Assembly: GCF_002872335.1 (NCBI RefSeq)
Contig: NZ_NJAG01000003.1
Span: forward strand, 121,901-185,900
Origin: Siphonobacter sp. BAB-5405
GTDB taxonomy: Bacteria > Bacteroidota > Bacteroidia > Cytophagales > Spirosomataceae
Length of the DNA stretch: 64,000 nt
Reading direction: 5' to 3'
Part shown: positions 52,676 through 62,211 of the stretch, one piece after another
Numbering within the stretch: position 1 is the stretch's first letter
How the letters are laid out: each line of letters opens with the position of its first letter
Program-made: the position numbers and the translations under genes
Notes under the pieces: generated by a model
Database searches by the model: none
What the model saw: only the letters and a program-made list of their open reading frames with translations
What the model was told of the DNA's origin: nothing

Positions 52676-53968
52676 ATGAAAAAGGCCGTAATTTCAGTTT
52701 TTTCTTTGTTTTGTTTGAATCCCGTATTTGCTGAAGTTTATCCGGATTATACGGATAAACCGAAAGCTAAAACACAACCCAGCTCAACGCAGCCTACGGA
52801 CGAAAAGAAACCCACCGAAGAGCAGGAGAAAAAAGAAAAGAAAGAAGAAGGAAAAATTACGTTTTCGGGCTATCTGGACACCTATTATATGTTCAACTTT
52901 AATAACCCCGCCTCCCGTAGTAATTTAGGTACATCCGGCCCTAGCTCTGATGTGCCGTCAGTAATGACGCCGGGCAATGCCCGGGCCTTCGATCAGAAGT
53001 CGGGTCAGTTTTCGCTGGGTTTGATTCAAACGAAAGTCGCCTATACGAATGATAAGATTGATGCCGTGGCCGATCTGACGTTTGGACCCAATGCCGATAT
53101 TGGTAACTATGGTAATGTGGTTGGTCCCTTAGGTGGTGGTGCTACTTCTACTTCATTAGCCATCAAACAGGCCTATCTAACATATAAATTCTCAAATAAA
53201 TTTTCGGTGACGGCTGGTCAGTTCGGTACACACATCGGGTACGAAGTCATTGATGCCCCGGTGAACTTTAACTACTCCCTCTCGAATCTCTTCAATAATG
53301 GTCCTTTCTACCACGTTGGGGCCAAAGCTCAGTATTCCTTTAGCGATCGGGCGTATTTGATGGCGGGGGTAGTCAATAACATTGATAACCTGAACGATAA
53401 TAATAAAGCCAAGGGAATCATTTCTCAGTTCTTCTTCTCGCCGGCAACGAACTGGAATGTTTACGTGAACTGGATGGGTAGCAATGAGCGAACGGCAACT
53501 GGAAAAACACCCAAAGGCTATTACTATTCTTTATTTGATTTAACTTCTACCTACCAGATTAGCGACAAATTTTACCTGGGTCTGAATGCGGCTTACGGTA
53601 CAAACAAAGTGGAAATTACTGAAACCAATACGGCCCGTTCGCAGACCAATAAGTGGGGTGGTGCTGCTATCTACAGTAATTACGCTTTTTCTGAAGTCTT
53701 TGGCTTAGGCGTTCGCTACGAATATTTTGATAACAAGGAAGGTGACCGGGCCGTAGTCGATGCTACGGGGAAGGGCACTTCGGTAAATTCCTTCACCGTA
53801 ACCGGAAACTTTACCCTGGCCGATGGTCACTTGATCATTAAACCTGAGTTCCGCCTCGATGCGTATCCTAAGCTGGCTGGATCGGTACAGAAGTTCGAGG
53901 ATAGCGACGGAAATTATACCAAAAACAGTCAGTCTACCTTTGGTCTACACGCCATTGTTAAATTCTAA
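52676..53968 (+). CDS. Outer-membrane porin-like beta-barrel protein next to amt
   Basis: The 430-residue protein has a signal peptide (MKKAVISVFSLFCLNPVFA), a charged Lys/Glu-rich linker (residues about 35-60) and a predicted beta-barrel rich in alternating aromatic strands, beginning ITFSGYLDTYYMFNFN and ending FGLHAIVKF. It resembles the Bacteroidota porin-like family often found with ammonium transporters. Because it starts 58 bases before amt on the same strand, passage of ammonium or amines across the outer membrane is plausible. The frame extends 25 codons upstream of the ATG used, with no signal peptide fit. Confidence 0.82.
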   Translation: MKKAVISVFSLFCLNPVFAEVYPDYTDKPKAKTQPSSTQPTDEKKPTEEQEKKEKKEEGKITFSGYLDTYYMFNFNNPASRSNLGTSGPSSDVPSVMTPGNARAFDQKSGQFSLGLIQTKVAYTNDKIDAVADLTFGPNADIGNYGNVVGPLGGGATSTSLAIKQAYLTYKFSNKFSVTAGQFGTHIGYEVIDAPVNFNYSLSNLFNNGPFYHVGAKAQYSFSDRAYLMAGVVNNIDNLNDNNKAKGIISQFFFSPATNWNVYVNWMGSNERTATGKTPKGYYYSLFDLTSTYQISDKFYLGLNAAYGTNKVEITETNTARSQTNKWGGAAIYSNYAFSEVFGLGVRYEYFDNKEGDRAVVDATGKGTSVNSFTVTGNFTLADGHLIIKPEFRLDAYPKLAGSVQKFEDSDGNYTKNSQSTFGLHAIVKF

Positions 53969-54026
53969 CCAGTTGATCTTTTTCATACACAACTCCTCAT
54001 TTCGTATCAGTAAATCCTAATCTTCT

Positions 54027-55367
54027 ATGCAAAAACCATCGTACGTTCCATTGCTTATTCTGACTGCGGTCTGTATTCTGGGTGTGCTCATGCCTACCCT
54101 TCCTGCTCAAATCAATACCGAAGGGCTTAATTCCGGTGACATGGCCTGGATGATTGTTGCTTCAGCTTTTGTACTGCTGATGACGCCCGGTCTGGCGTAT
54201 TTCTACGGCGGAATGGTGAACGCGAAAAACGTGATTTCCACCATGTTCCAGAGTTTTATTGGTATGGGAGTCATTTCCGTACTGTGGGTAGTGATTGGCT
54301 TCAGTCTGGCCTTCGGTGATTCGATTAAAATTGGTGATTACGGTTTTGTCGGTAATCCCATGACCTATTTCATGTGGAATGGCGTACTCGAAAGTAAGCC
54401 CTGGTCACTGGCACCCACCATCCCTCTGGCTTTGTTCGCTCTATTCCAACTGAAATTTGCTGTAATTACCCCTGCCCTCGTAACGGGTTCAATGGCCGAG
54501 CGGATCAACTTCCGTAGCTACGTACTGTTTATGATTTTGTTCAGCATTTTCGTGTACAGTCCATTAGCTCACATGACCTGGCATCCTGAAGGTTTCCTTT
54601 TCAAACTGGGTGTACTGGATTTTGCTGGTGGTACCGTGGTACACATGTCGGCTGGTTGGGCTGCTTTAGCTGGTGCCATGTACCTGAAACGTCGGAAGTC
54701 ACACATGGAAGCGAACTTCCTGCCCCCCGCCAACATTCCTTTCGTACTGTTAGGTACGGCTCTGCTGTGGTTCGGCTGGTTTGGTTTCAACGCGGGTTCA
54801 GCGGTAGGAGCTACGCCTTTAGCCGTATCCGCTTTCGCTACGACTAACTTTGCAGCCGCCACGGCTGGTCTGGCCTGGGTACTGTTTGATGCAGCAAAAG
54901 GTAAAAAAGTATCTTCGCTTGGTTTCTGTATCGGTGCCGTAGTAGGTCTGGTCGCGATTACACCCGCCGCTGGTTTTGTTACGATCCCCGTTGCTCTGTT
55001 CATTGGTTTGATAGCGGGTATTACTTCCAACTACTTTGCTCACCTGAAAGCTAAAGGTTCTCTGGATGACACGCTCGACGTATTTCCCTGCCACGGTATC
55101 GGTGGTATGGTTGGTCTGATCATGACGGGGATCTTCGCCAGCGGCAAAGTAAACTCTGCCGTTGCCGTAGATGGTCTGGCTTACGGAGCTTTCGACACCT
55201 TCAAAGCACACATGATTGCTCTGGTACTGGTATCGATCTTCGCCTTCACACTGTCGTACGCCTTACTGTGGCTGACGGACAAAATTCTGCCCCTGCGTGT
55301 GAATGACGATGACGAAAAACTGGGTCTGGATGTAAGTCAACACGATGAATTTTTAATGGAGGCCTAA
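54027..55367 (+). CDS. amt: Ammonium transporter
   Basis: The 446-residue Amt/MEP/Rh protein has about 11-12 membrane segments, the first probably a cleaved signal sequence. The family signatures are MTPGLAYFYGGMVNAKN and FAGGTVVHMSAGWAAL, the pore His pair lies in HMS and CHGIGGM, and FGWFGFNAGSA is also typical. It brings ammonium across the inner membrane. No glnK/PII gene is adjacent, which is unlike many bacteria. The porin gene precedes it, and the two glutamine synthetases lie 1.7-5 kb downstream, so this is a nitrogen-assimilation region. Confidence 0.95.
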   Translation: MQKPSYVPLLILTAVCILGVLMPTLPAQINTEGLNSGDMAWMIVASAFVLLMTPGLAYFYGGMVNAKNVISTMFQSFIGMGVISVLWVVIGFSLAFGDSIKIGDYGFVGNPMTYFMWNGVLESKPWSLAPTIPLALFALFQLKFAVITPALVTGSMAERINFRSYVLFMILFSIFVYSPLAHMTWHPEGFLFKLGVLDFAGGTVVHMSAGWAALAGAMYLKRRKSHMEANFLPPANIPFVLLGTALLWFGWFGFNAGSAVGATPLAVSAFATTNFAAATAGLAWVLFDAAKGKKVSSLGFCIGAVVGLVAITPAAGFVTIPVALFIGLIAGITSNYFAHLKAKGSLDDTLDVFPCHGIGGMVGLIMTGIFASGKVNSAVAVDGLAYGAFDTFKAHMIALVLVSIFAFTLSYALLWLTDKILPLRVNDDDEKLGLDVSQHDEFLMEA

Positions 55368-55380
55368 GCCTCAACCCCAA

Positions 55381-55408
55381 CAAATCCACCGGTTTGCCGG
55401 TGGTTTTG
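55381..55408 (+). terminator. Terminator of amt
   Basis: A hairpin with stem ccaccgg/ccggtgg is followed by TTTTG, about 15 bases past the stop. Confidence 0.7.
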
Positions 55409-55423
55409 TTGCATAGAATAAGG

Positions 55424-55456
55424 AAGGGAGTCCTGCATTGCGGGACTCCCTTTTAT
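55424..55456. terminator. Second hairpin between amt and mtaB
   Basis: A 13-bp stem with one wobble pair (aagggagtcctgc with 55440-55452) and a 3-base loop is followed on the plus strand by TTTT; it lies between convergent genes. Confidence 0.75.
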
Positions 55457-55480
55457 TATTCCAGTACCAACGATTGGTTA

Positions 55481-56806
55481 CTAGCTATGTACGATCATCA
55501 ATTCCGGTTCGCTTACTTGTACTAATCCGTTTTCGGCGATGGTGGTCAATTGTACGGTTTTGATTTCGTTGATCAGCAAAGGATCATATTGAGCCGTGAT
55601 CCGAACGTAATTTTCCGTCCAGCCCTGCATTTGTCCGTTTTCGATTTCTTCTTCGAATAAAACATCGGATACGCGGCCCAACTGGCTTTCGTAAAAAGCC
55701 CGCCGCTTTTTCTCGGATAAAATGTGCAGCATTTTTGACCGTTCGGCCCGTTGTTGCGAAGGAACAATGGGCTTAATGTCCAGGGCGTGGGTAGAGGCCC
55801 GCTCCGAATACGTAAACACGTGCAGATACGAAACCGGTAATTCCTGCAAAAACTGATACGTTTCCAGAAAAAGCTCAGGCGTTTCACCCGGGTGCCCCAC
55901 GATCACGTCCACGCCAATGCAGGCGTGCGGCATGAGTTCCTTGATTTTGGCAACCCGGTCGGCGTACAGTTCGCGTTTGTACCGACGTTTCATCAGACCC
56001 AGCACTTTGTTACTTCCCGATTGCAGCGGTACGTGGAAATGCGGTACGAAACGCTGGGAGGTACTAATGAATTCCAGAATCTCGTCCGTGAGCAAATTCG
56101 GTTCGATGGACGAAATGCGGAATCGTTCAATGCCTTCTACGGCGTCCAGGGCTTTAACCAGGTCCGCAAAACGTTCGTGACGGATGCCGTTCTGAATCCC
56201 GAAATCGCCGATGTTCACTCCCGTCAGTACAATTTCCTTCACGCCGCGTTCGGCAATTTCGCGGGCGGCTTTGACCACATTTGCAATGGTATCACTGCGG
56301 CTTGCCCCACGGGCCAGGGGAATGGTACAGTAGGAGCAGGGGTAATCACAACCGTCCTGCACCTTCAAAAAGGTACGCGTCCGGTCGTTGAGGCTGTAGC
56401 TGGCGTGATAATCCAGTACTTCTTCAATATTCGAATTATACACCCGGGCCGTTCCGGTAGGTTCCTTGCGAAAATCATCGATCAGTTCCATCAGCCGGAA
56501 TTTTTCCGCCGCTCCTAATACGGCATCCACTCCGGGAATGGTGGCAATTTCCTGGGGTTTCAACTGAGCGTAACAGCCCAGAATCGCCACGTATCCATCC
56601 GGATTGATTCGCTGAGCTTCCCGCACAATCTTCTTGCACTTCTTATCGGCGTTTTCCGTAACGGAACAGGTATTGATAATGAAAATGTCGGGATTCTGAT
56701 TGAACTCTACGCGTTGATAACCCTTCTCTTCGAAACTTCGGGCAATCGTCGACGTTTCGGAAAAGTTTAACTTACAGCCTAGGGTATAAAATGCTACTTT
56801 TTTCAT
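55481..56806 (-). CDS. mtaB: tRNA t6A37 methylthiotransferase MtaB
   Basis: At 441 residues it converts t6A37 to ms2t6A37 in tRNAs reading ANN codons. The N-terminal UPF0004 domain has cluster cysteines in GCKLN, NTCSVT and LGCYAQ. The radical-SAM motif is Cys153, Cys157, Cys160 (CDYPCSYC), and a C-terminal TRAM domain begins near residue 375. The N-terminal VAFYTLGCKLNFSET points to MtaB rather than MiaB or RimO. It is a stand-alone gene. Confidence 0.94.
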   Translation of the reverse strand: MKKVAFYTLGCKLNFSETSTIARSFEEKGYQRVEFNQNPDIFIINTCSVTENADKKCKKIVREAQRINPDGYVAILGCYAQLKPQEIATIPGVDAVLGAAEKFRLMELIDDFRKEPTGTARVYNSNIEEVLDYHASYSLNDRTRTFLKVQDGCDYPCSYCTIPLARGASRSDTIANVVKAAREIAERGVKEIVLTGVNIGDFGIQNGIRHERFADLVKALDAVEGIERFRISSIEPNLLTDEILEFISTSQRFVPHFHVPLQSGSNKVLGLMKRRYKRELYADRVAKIKELMPHACIGVDVIVGHPGETPELFLETYQFLQELPVSYLHVFTYSERASTHALDIKPIVPSQQRAERSKMLHILSEKKRRAFYESQLGRVSDVLFEEEIENGQMQGWTENYVRITAQYDPLLINEIKTVQLTTIAENGLVQVSEPELMIVHS

Positions 56807-56987
56807 GGTGACCTCTTCCTACGCGGAAGAATAAAGGGATGAACAGGGGAGTGGTAGCTAGTACGAACCCGAGCTTATATAGCACAGCCATTCGAAAAGA
56901 TTCCTGAGCTAAAGCCCCCCTACGGAAACGTAACTTTCCTATAAGGTGCAAAATTACCTAATTTGTTCAGTTAGAGCTAAAAAAAAA

Positions 56988-57009
56988 GCCCCCGATCCAA
57001 ATCGGGGGC
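56988..57009 (-). terminator. Terminator of the GSII gene
   Basis: A 9-bp perfect stem (gcccccgat/atcgggggc) with a 4-base loop is followed on the minus strand by TTTTTTTTT, 21 bases past the stop. Confidence 0.88.
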
Positions 57010-57030
57010 AAAATCTATTTGGGGGAAATG

Positions 57031-58053
57031 TTATTCCACTTCAGCACTCTTCACCGTTTTGATGATACGAGCGGCTACTTTGTAAGGATCGGCAGCCGAA
57101 TTCGGACGACGATCTTCCAGCCAGCCTTTCCAGCCACGTTCTACCGTAGCGATGGGGACACGGATGGATGAACCACGATCGGAGATACCCCAGGAGAATT
57201 TGTTGATGGCAGCCGTTTCGTGCTTACCCGTCAAACGGAGGTGGTTATCAGGACCGTATACAGCAACGTGCTCTTTCACAACAGGGCGGAAGGCTTCGAG
57301 GATCGTTTCGTAAGCTTCTTTGCTACCTGACGTACGCAGTACCGTGTTCGAGAAGTTGGCGTGCATACCTGAACCGTTCCAATCGAGCGTTCCCAGGGGT
57401 TTGCAGTGCCAGTTGATAGCTACATTATATTTTTCGCCAACGCGTTCGAGCAGGTAACGAGCGATCCAGGTTTCATCACCAGCCTGTTTGGCACCTTTGG
57501 CGAATACTTGGAATTCCCACTGACCCATGGCTACTTCAGCGTTGATACCTTCTACGTTCAAACCAGCCTGAAGGCAAAGTTCGAGGTGTTCTTCTACGAT
57601 ATCGCGACCTACGGCCTTACCCGCACCTACGCTGCAATAGTAAGGACCCTGAGGACCGGGGTAACCACCCGCGGGGAAGCCCAGAGGTTTGTTGGTAGCG
57701 GGATCCCACAGGAAGTACTCCTGCTCAAAACCGAACCAGAAATCGTTGTCATCGTCGTCAATCGTTGCACGACCGTTTGATTCGTGAGCCGTACCATTTG
57801 CGTTCAGTACCTCACACATCACCAACCAGCCATTGCCACCCAAACGAGCAGGGTCTTTGCAAACAAATACCGGCTTTAATAAGCAATCAGAAGAGCGACC
57901 TGGAGCTTGCTCGGTAGAACTACCGTCAAAAGACCACATGTCGAGTTCTTCCAAGTTACCCGAAAAGTCGTCAACGATTTTCGTTTTGCTGCGGAGGCTT
58001 TGCATGGGCTTGTAACCGTCGAGCCAGATATACTCCAATTTAGCTTTTGCCAT
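57031..58053 (-). CDS. glnA: Type II (eukaryote-like) glutamine synthetase
   Basis: The 340-residue enzyme has the short GSII architecture: a beta-grasp N-terminal domain with LEYIWLDGYKP and WSFDGSSTEQAPGRSSD, then the catalytic domain with FGFEQEYFLW, GINAEVAMGQWEFQV and the ATP motif NGSGMHANFS. It forms glutamine from glutamate and ammonia. MAKAKLEYIW at 58053 is the family N-terminus; the longer open frame to 58167 crosses the promoter. It is divergent from a GSIII gene, giving two isoenzymes from one intergenic region. Confidence 0.94.
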   Translation of the reverse strand: MAKAKLEYIWLDGYKPMQSLRSKTKIVDDFSGNLEELDMWSFDGSSTEQAPGRSSDCLLKPVFVCKDPARLGGNGWLVMCEVLNANGTAHESNGRATIDDDDNDFWFGFEQEYFLWDPATNKPLGFPAGGYPGPQGPYYCSVGAGKAVGRDIVEEHLELCLQAGLNVEGINAEVAMGQWEFQVFAKGAKQAGDETWIARYLLERVGEKYNVAINWHCKPLGTLDWNGSGMHANFSNTVLRTSGSKEAYETILEAFRPVVKEHVAVYGPDNHLRLTGKHETAAINKFSWGISDRGSSIRVPIATVERGWKGWLEDRRPNSAADPYKVAARIIKTVKSAEVE

Positions 58054-58536
58054 GGTTTTGTTATAAATGTAAAATGAAACGATCCGTTCAATTGATGGTT
58101 CAAATCTAATCCGGTTTATGCGTATTTTCCAAATCATTATTTGGCTAAATCTCAATATTTCTATCAAAATCTTTCGATTTATATAAAATATGCAACAAAA
58201 TCTTTATATAATCACTATATATTTTTGTTGAAGAGTGAAAAAATCTGATTTTTAACTAAATTTTCATTTTTAAGCGGTAATCATGATCAAATCGAACGAA
58301 TTTTAACAAATTAAAGCCGATTTCAAGGGCTGTACTTAAAAAATAGAATCTATTATTTACATTAGTAGAGAAATCAGTATATGGCCATTTTGCTTAGTTT
58401 AAAATTGTATTTTACCAAGAAGATGGCTAGGGAAGAGTTATTTTTTGCAGTTTTGCATTTCGACTGATTACCCCATTGGCCGCTGGCCAAACTAAACCCG
58501 TTTTATTTTCAATACCCCGACACTAATCCCCATTTT
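58054..58536. promoter_or_regulatory. Divergent control region between the two glutamine synthetase genes
   Basis: This AT-rich 483-base stretch has no reading frame that looks coding. It holds the GSII promoter at 58101-58133 and presumably the GSIII promoter, for which I see no good consensus match. Confidence 0.5.
58101..58133 (-). promoter_or_regulatory. Promoter of the GSII gene
   Basis: On the minus strand TTTG (58133-58130), a 21-base gap and TAGATTTG (58108-58101) fit the Bacteroidota consensus. The leader would be about 40 bases. Confidence 0.6.
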
Positions 58537-60744
58537 ATGGCATTAGCACGTTTTAAAGCGTTAGATCTGGCACAGTCCCGCCAGTTAACTCCTGTCAAAG
58601 TCCCCTCGGAAAAAGTGACCGAGTACTTTGGTAGTTTAATCTTCAACGAAGAGGCGATGCGTTCCCTGCTGAGCCCCGATACGTTTCAGCGAATTACGAA
58701 GTCCATTAAAGAAGGACATAAAATTGATCGTGATACGGCCGATGAAGTAGCCGCTGCGATGAAGTCATGGGCCGTTTCGAAGGGAGCATCCCACTATACG
58801 CACTGGTTTCAGCCTCTGACGGGTACTACGGCTGAGAAACACGATGCCTTTTTTGATATTGTACCGGGAACGGGTAAGGCGATTGAGAAATTCAAAGGTT
58901 CGGCTCTGGTACAGCAGGAGCCCGACGCCAGTTCATTCCCCAACGGTGGAATCCGGAGTACCTTCGAAGCTCGTGGCTATACGGCCTGGGATCCTTCGTC
59001 GCCCGCCTTTATTATGGAAAATGCGGCCGGTACCTCTACGCTTTGTATTCCGAGTGTGTTTGTTGCCTACACGGGCGAGGCTCTGGACTACAAAACGCCC
59101 CTGCTGAAATCCATCGAGCTGATTGATAAAGCAGCCACGAAAGTGATGAGCGAGTACTTCGACCGGAATACGGAAAAAACCATCCCTACGCTCGGAGCAG
59201 AGCAGGAATATTTCTTGATTGACGAAGCCCTCTTTAATGCTCGTCCTGATTTATTAATGTCGGGTCGTACCGTATTTGGTCATGCTCCGGCTAAAGGTCA
59301 GCAACTGGAAGATCACTATTTCGGCTCGATCCCTCCGCGGGTAAATGCCTTTATGGTGGAGTTTGAAATAGAGGCTCAGCGTCTGGGTATTCCCGTGCGT
59401 ACGCGTCACAACGAGGTAGCTCCGGCTCAGTTCGAAGTAGCTCCTACGTTTGAAGAAGTAAACCTGGCCTGCGATCACAACGCCCTGCTGATGGATTTGA
59501 TGCAGAAAGTGGCCGCTCGGCATAAATTCAAAGTACTCTTCCACGAGAAGCCTTTTGCGGGCATCAACGGATCGGGTAAACATAATAACTGGTCACTGGC
59601 CACGGATACGGGTATCAACGTACTCGGCCCCAGCACGAAACCGAAGGAAAGCCTGCGTTTTGTAAGCTTCCTGGTCTGCGTGGTGAAAGCCGTACACGAT
59701 AACGCCGATCTGCTGCGGGCTGCCATTGCTACGGCGGGTAACGAACACCGTTTGGGGGCGAACGAAGCTCCTCCGGCCATCATGTCGGTCTTCCTGGGTT
59801 CAGAAATGAGCCGCGTGATTGATACGCTGGAAAACATGCCGCCGATGACCGAGTTCAAACTCGAAAAAGGCGACAACGTATACCTGAAACTGGGTATTAA
59901 CAAAGTGCCTTCGCTGTTGCTCGACAACACCGACCGTAACCGTACTTCGCCTTTTGCCTTTACGGGTAATAAATTCGAATTCCGGGCGGTAGGTTCTTCA
60001 GCGAACTCTGCGTCGGCCATGACGATCCTGAATACGATTGTAGCCGATCAACTGATTCAGTTCCGCAAAGACGTGGATGCATTAATCGATACGGATCTGA
60101 AGAAAGAGCTGGCCATTGTCGAAGTGCTTAAGAAGTACATCAAGTCTTCGAAGCGAATCATTTTCGAAGGCAACGGCTATTCTGACGAGTGGGTAGAAGA
60201 AGCCGAACGTCGTGGCCTGGCGAACATTCGTTCGGCCCCGGAAGCTCTGGGCGTATACACCCGCAAAGAAGTAGCAGAACTCTTCGAGAAATACGATATT
60301 TTCACGGAGAAAGAACTGCACGCCCGCTACGAAATCGAGCTGGAAAACTACATCAAGAAAATTCAGATTGAGTCACGGGTGATTGGCGATCTCGCCATCA
60401 ACCATATTCTTTCTACGGCTCTCAAGTACCAGTCGCAACTGGTGGATAACGTCAAAGGCCAGAAAGACATTGGGATCGAGGAGAAGTACTACGCTCCGAC
60501 GGTGGAAACCATCAAACGGATTGCCGAGTACACGGCCAAAATTCAGATCCTGGTTGATGAAATGACTGAAGCCCGGAAACAGGCCAATGCCATCCAGGAT
60601 AGTGCGGAGCAGGCTCGCCTCTACGGAACGAAAGTGAAGGGTTATTTTGACGAGATCCGTTACTACGTTGATAAGCTCGAACTGATTGTAGACGATGATG
60701 AGTGGCCGCTCGTGAAATACCGTGAGTTACTGATGCTTCGCTAG
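58537..60744 (+). CDS. glnN: Type III glutamine synthetase
   Basis: At 735 residues this is a GSIII, the large form first known from Bacteroides and cyanobacteria. The unusual N-terminal domain (VPSEKVTEYFGSLIFNEEAM) precedes the catalytic core with LGAEQEYFLID, RTRHNEVAPAQFEVAP, INGSGKHNNWS and FEFRAVGSSAN. The C-terminal helical extension (about 600-735) is present. The enzyme forms glutamine for ammonia assimilation. It is transcribed away from the GSII gene. Which isoenzyme serves which nitrogen state cannot be read here. Confidence 0.95.
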   Translation: MALARFKALDLAQSRQLTPVKVPSEKVTEYFGSLIFNEEAMRSLLSPDTFQRITKSIKEGHKIDRDTADEVAAAMKSWAVSKGASHYTHWFQPLTGTTAEKHDAFFDIVPGTGKAIEKFKGSALVQQEPDASSFPNGGIRSTFEARGYTAWDPSSPAFIMENAAGTSTLCIPSVFVAYTGEALDYKTPLLKSIELIDKAATKVMSEYFDRNTEKTIPTLGAEQEYFLIDEALFNARPDLLMSGRTVFGHAPAKGQQLEDHYFGSIPPRVNAFMVEFEIEAQRLGIPVRTRHNEVAPAQFEVAPTFEEVNLACDHNALLMDLMQKVAARHKFKVLFHEKPFAGINGSGKHNNWSLATDTGINVLGPSTKPKESLRFVSFLVCVVKAVHDNADLLRAAIATAGNEHRLGANEAPPAIMSVFLGSEMSRVIDTLENMPPMTEFKLEKGDNVYLKLGINKVPSLLLDNTDRNRTSPFAFTGNKFEFRAVGSSANSASAMTILNTIVADQLIQFRKDVDALIDTDLKKELAIVEVLKKYIKSSKRIIFEGNGYSDEWVEEAERRGLANIRSAPEALGVYTRKEVAELFEKYDIFTEKELHARYEIELENYIKKIQIESRVIGDLAINHILSTALKYQSQLVDNVKGQKDIGIEEKYYAPTVETIKRIAEYTAKIQILVDEMTEARKQANAIQDSAEQARLYGTKVKGYFDEIRYYVDKLELIVDDDEWPLVKYRELLMLR

Positions 60745-60817
60745 GTTAACCTGAGTTCAGAGGTGACAGGTGGATTTTCCACGGTCTGTTTTGAACAAAT
60801 TCTTGCGTAAAATCGAG

Positions 60818-60848
60818 AAAAGCCCGCTTGAGTGCGGGCTTTTTTTTC
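60818..60848 (+). terminator. Terminator of the GSIII gene
   Basis: A 10-bp stem (aaaagcccgc/gcgggctttt) with a 6-base loop is followed by a T-run. It directly precedes the acidic-protein gene and overlaps the spurious GTG at 60832. Confidence 0.88.
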
Positions 60849-60882
60849 GTACTTTGGCTTTCAAACCAATGCTTACACCCTT

Positions 60883-61443
60883 ATGCCGACCGCAGAAAAC
60901 TCCGGCTATTCCTCTACAGACATTCAGCAACTGAAAGACGAAATCCGCTCGAGCGGCCATTCTTTCATTTATACGGAAGACCCTGATATGGACGAGCCCA
61001 CGGGCGATGAGTTCGCTCATTTCCAGTTTGTGGGGGTTCACGAAGGAAAAGAAGTAATCTACGACGCCGTTTTGTATACCTTACGTTTACACCACAGCAG
61101 TTTGGTCTACGAAGAAGCCGAGCGTCAGGCGATGCAGGAACATCCCCTGTACGTACCGCTGGATCAGCGGGATGAAACCTATCAGGCCAATGATGAAGTG
61201 GACGAGGAAGTGGAACTACTGATTACGGAAATCATCGAAGAACTGGAAGAAAACGAAGAAATCAAGGTAACCGAGCACCTGGAGACGGAATACAGCGAGG
61301 AAGGTAGCGTCGAACTTGATATTTGCCTGAACGTAGAAGCCGTTAATGACGAAGTGATTGAAAGCTTCATCAAAGACTTTACGTCCGGTCAGTTAGAACT
61401 CGACACAACGCTTTATTCCTTTAAAAGTCTGGAAGAAGAATAA
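60883..61443 (+). CDS. Highly acidic protein of unknown function
   Basis: I do not recognise this 186-residue protein. It is soluble and strongly acidic; residues about 98-125 (DEVDEEVELLITEIIEELEE) predict as an acidic helix, possibly coiled coil. The N-terminal half has a mixed alpha/beta look (FAHFQFVGVHEGKEVIYDAV). There is no signal peptide, membrane segment or cysteine motif. The start at 60883 is the first ATG after the terminator. It leads a likely operon with rsmE (48 bases on, with a hairpin between) and the DUF4159 gene. Confidence 0.75.
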   Translation: MPTAENSGYSSTDIQQLKDEIRSSGHSFIYTEDPDMDEPTGDEFAHFQFVGVHEGKEVIYDAVLYTLRLHHSSLVYEEAERQAMQEHPLYVPLDQRDETYQANDEVDEEVELLITEIIEELEENEEIKVTEHLETEYSEEGSVELDICLNVEAVNDEVIESFIKDFTSGQLELDTTLYSFKSLEEE

Positions 61444-61449
61444 TTTTAT

Positions 61450-61479
61450 GCCGCAGTGAGTACAAAAACTCGCTGCGGC
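61450..61479 (+). terminator. Hairpin between the acidic-protein gene and rsmE
   Basis: A 12-bp stem with one wobble pair (gccgcagtgagt/actcgctgcggc) and a 6-base loop is followed by only TTTA, so it is a weak terminator or an attenuator ahead of rsmE. Confidence 0.6.
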
Positions 61480-61491
61480 TTTACAGTACCT

Positions 61492-62208
61492 ATGCACTTA
61501 TTCTATGAGCCGGACATCCAGCAACGGCTATTTTTATCCGAAGAGGAGTCGCGGCACGCGGTAAAAGTGCTTCGTTTATCAACGGGAGATACGTTGAAAA
61601 TTGTGGACGGGAAGGGTTTCCGCTACGAAGCCGAAATCGTCGATCCCAATCCCAAACGCTGCTCCGTACGGATTCGCTCGGTGGAGCAGGAGGCTACGGC
61701 ACGATCATTCTCCATTCATCTGGCGATTGCCCCCACCAAAGATCTGGATCGGATCGAATGGATGCTGGAAAAATGTGTGGAAGTAGGGGTGGACCGGGTG
61801 AGTTTCATCCGTACCCGTCGTACCGATGAGCGGTACTGGAAAGGAAAATCCATTCACCTGGACCGACTGGAAAAAATTGCGGTTTCAGCTCTGAAACAGT
61901 CCCTGAAACTGACGATGCCGCTGGTAGAAGGCCTTATTCCCTGGGACGCATTCTTGGAAAATCTTCCCGCCAATCGGCAGAAATTGATTGCACACCTGGA
62001 GAATGAAGATCGCCAGTTGCTCAAGCATCGAGCTACGCCGGGTGGCTCTTACGTAATTTTGATCGGTCCGGAAGGAGATTTTACCACACAGGAAATTGCG
62101 GAAGCAAAAGAAAAAGGATTTTTAGCCGTTAGTTTAGGTGAAAGCCGGCTCCGTACGGAAACCGCTGGCCTCATTGCCGTACATACGCTGGATCTACTCA
62201 ATCAATAA
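61492..62208 (+). CDS. rsmE: 16S rRNA m3U1498 methyltransferase
   Basis: The 238-residue SPOUT enzyme methylates N3 of U1498 in 16S rRNA. The N-terminal PUA-like domain has EEESRHAVKVLRLSTGD, and the trefoil-knot SAM site is in IGPEGDFTTQEI and LGESRLRTETAGL near the C-terminus. It starts with the ATG at 61492 (MHLFYEPD); an upstream GTG in frame is inside the hairpin at 61450-61479. The DUF4159 gene begins 3 bases after its stop. Confidence 0.95.
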   Translation: MHLFYEPDIQQRLFLSEEESRHAVKVLRLSTGDTLKIVDGKGFRYEAEIVDPNPKRCSVRIRSVEQEATARSFSIHLAIAPTKDLDRIEWMLEKCVEVGVDRVSFIRTRRTDERYWKGKSIHLDRLEKIAVSALKQSLKLTMPLVEGLIPWDAFLENLPANRQKLIAHLENEDRQLLKHRATPGGSYVILIGPEGDFTTQEIAEAKEKGFLAVSLGESRLRTETAGLIAVHTLDLLNQ

Positions 62209-62211
62209 GGC

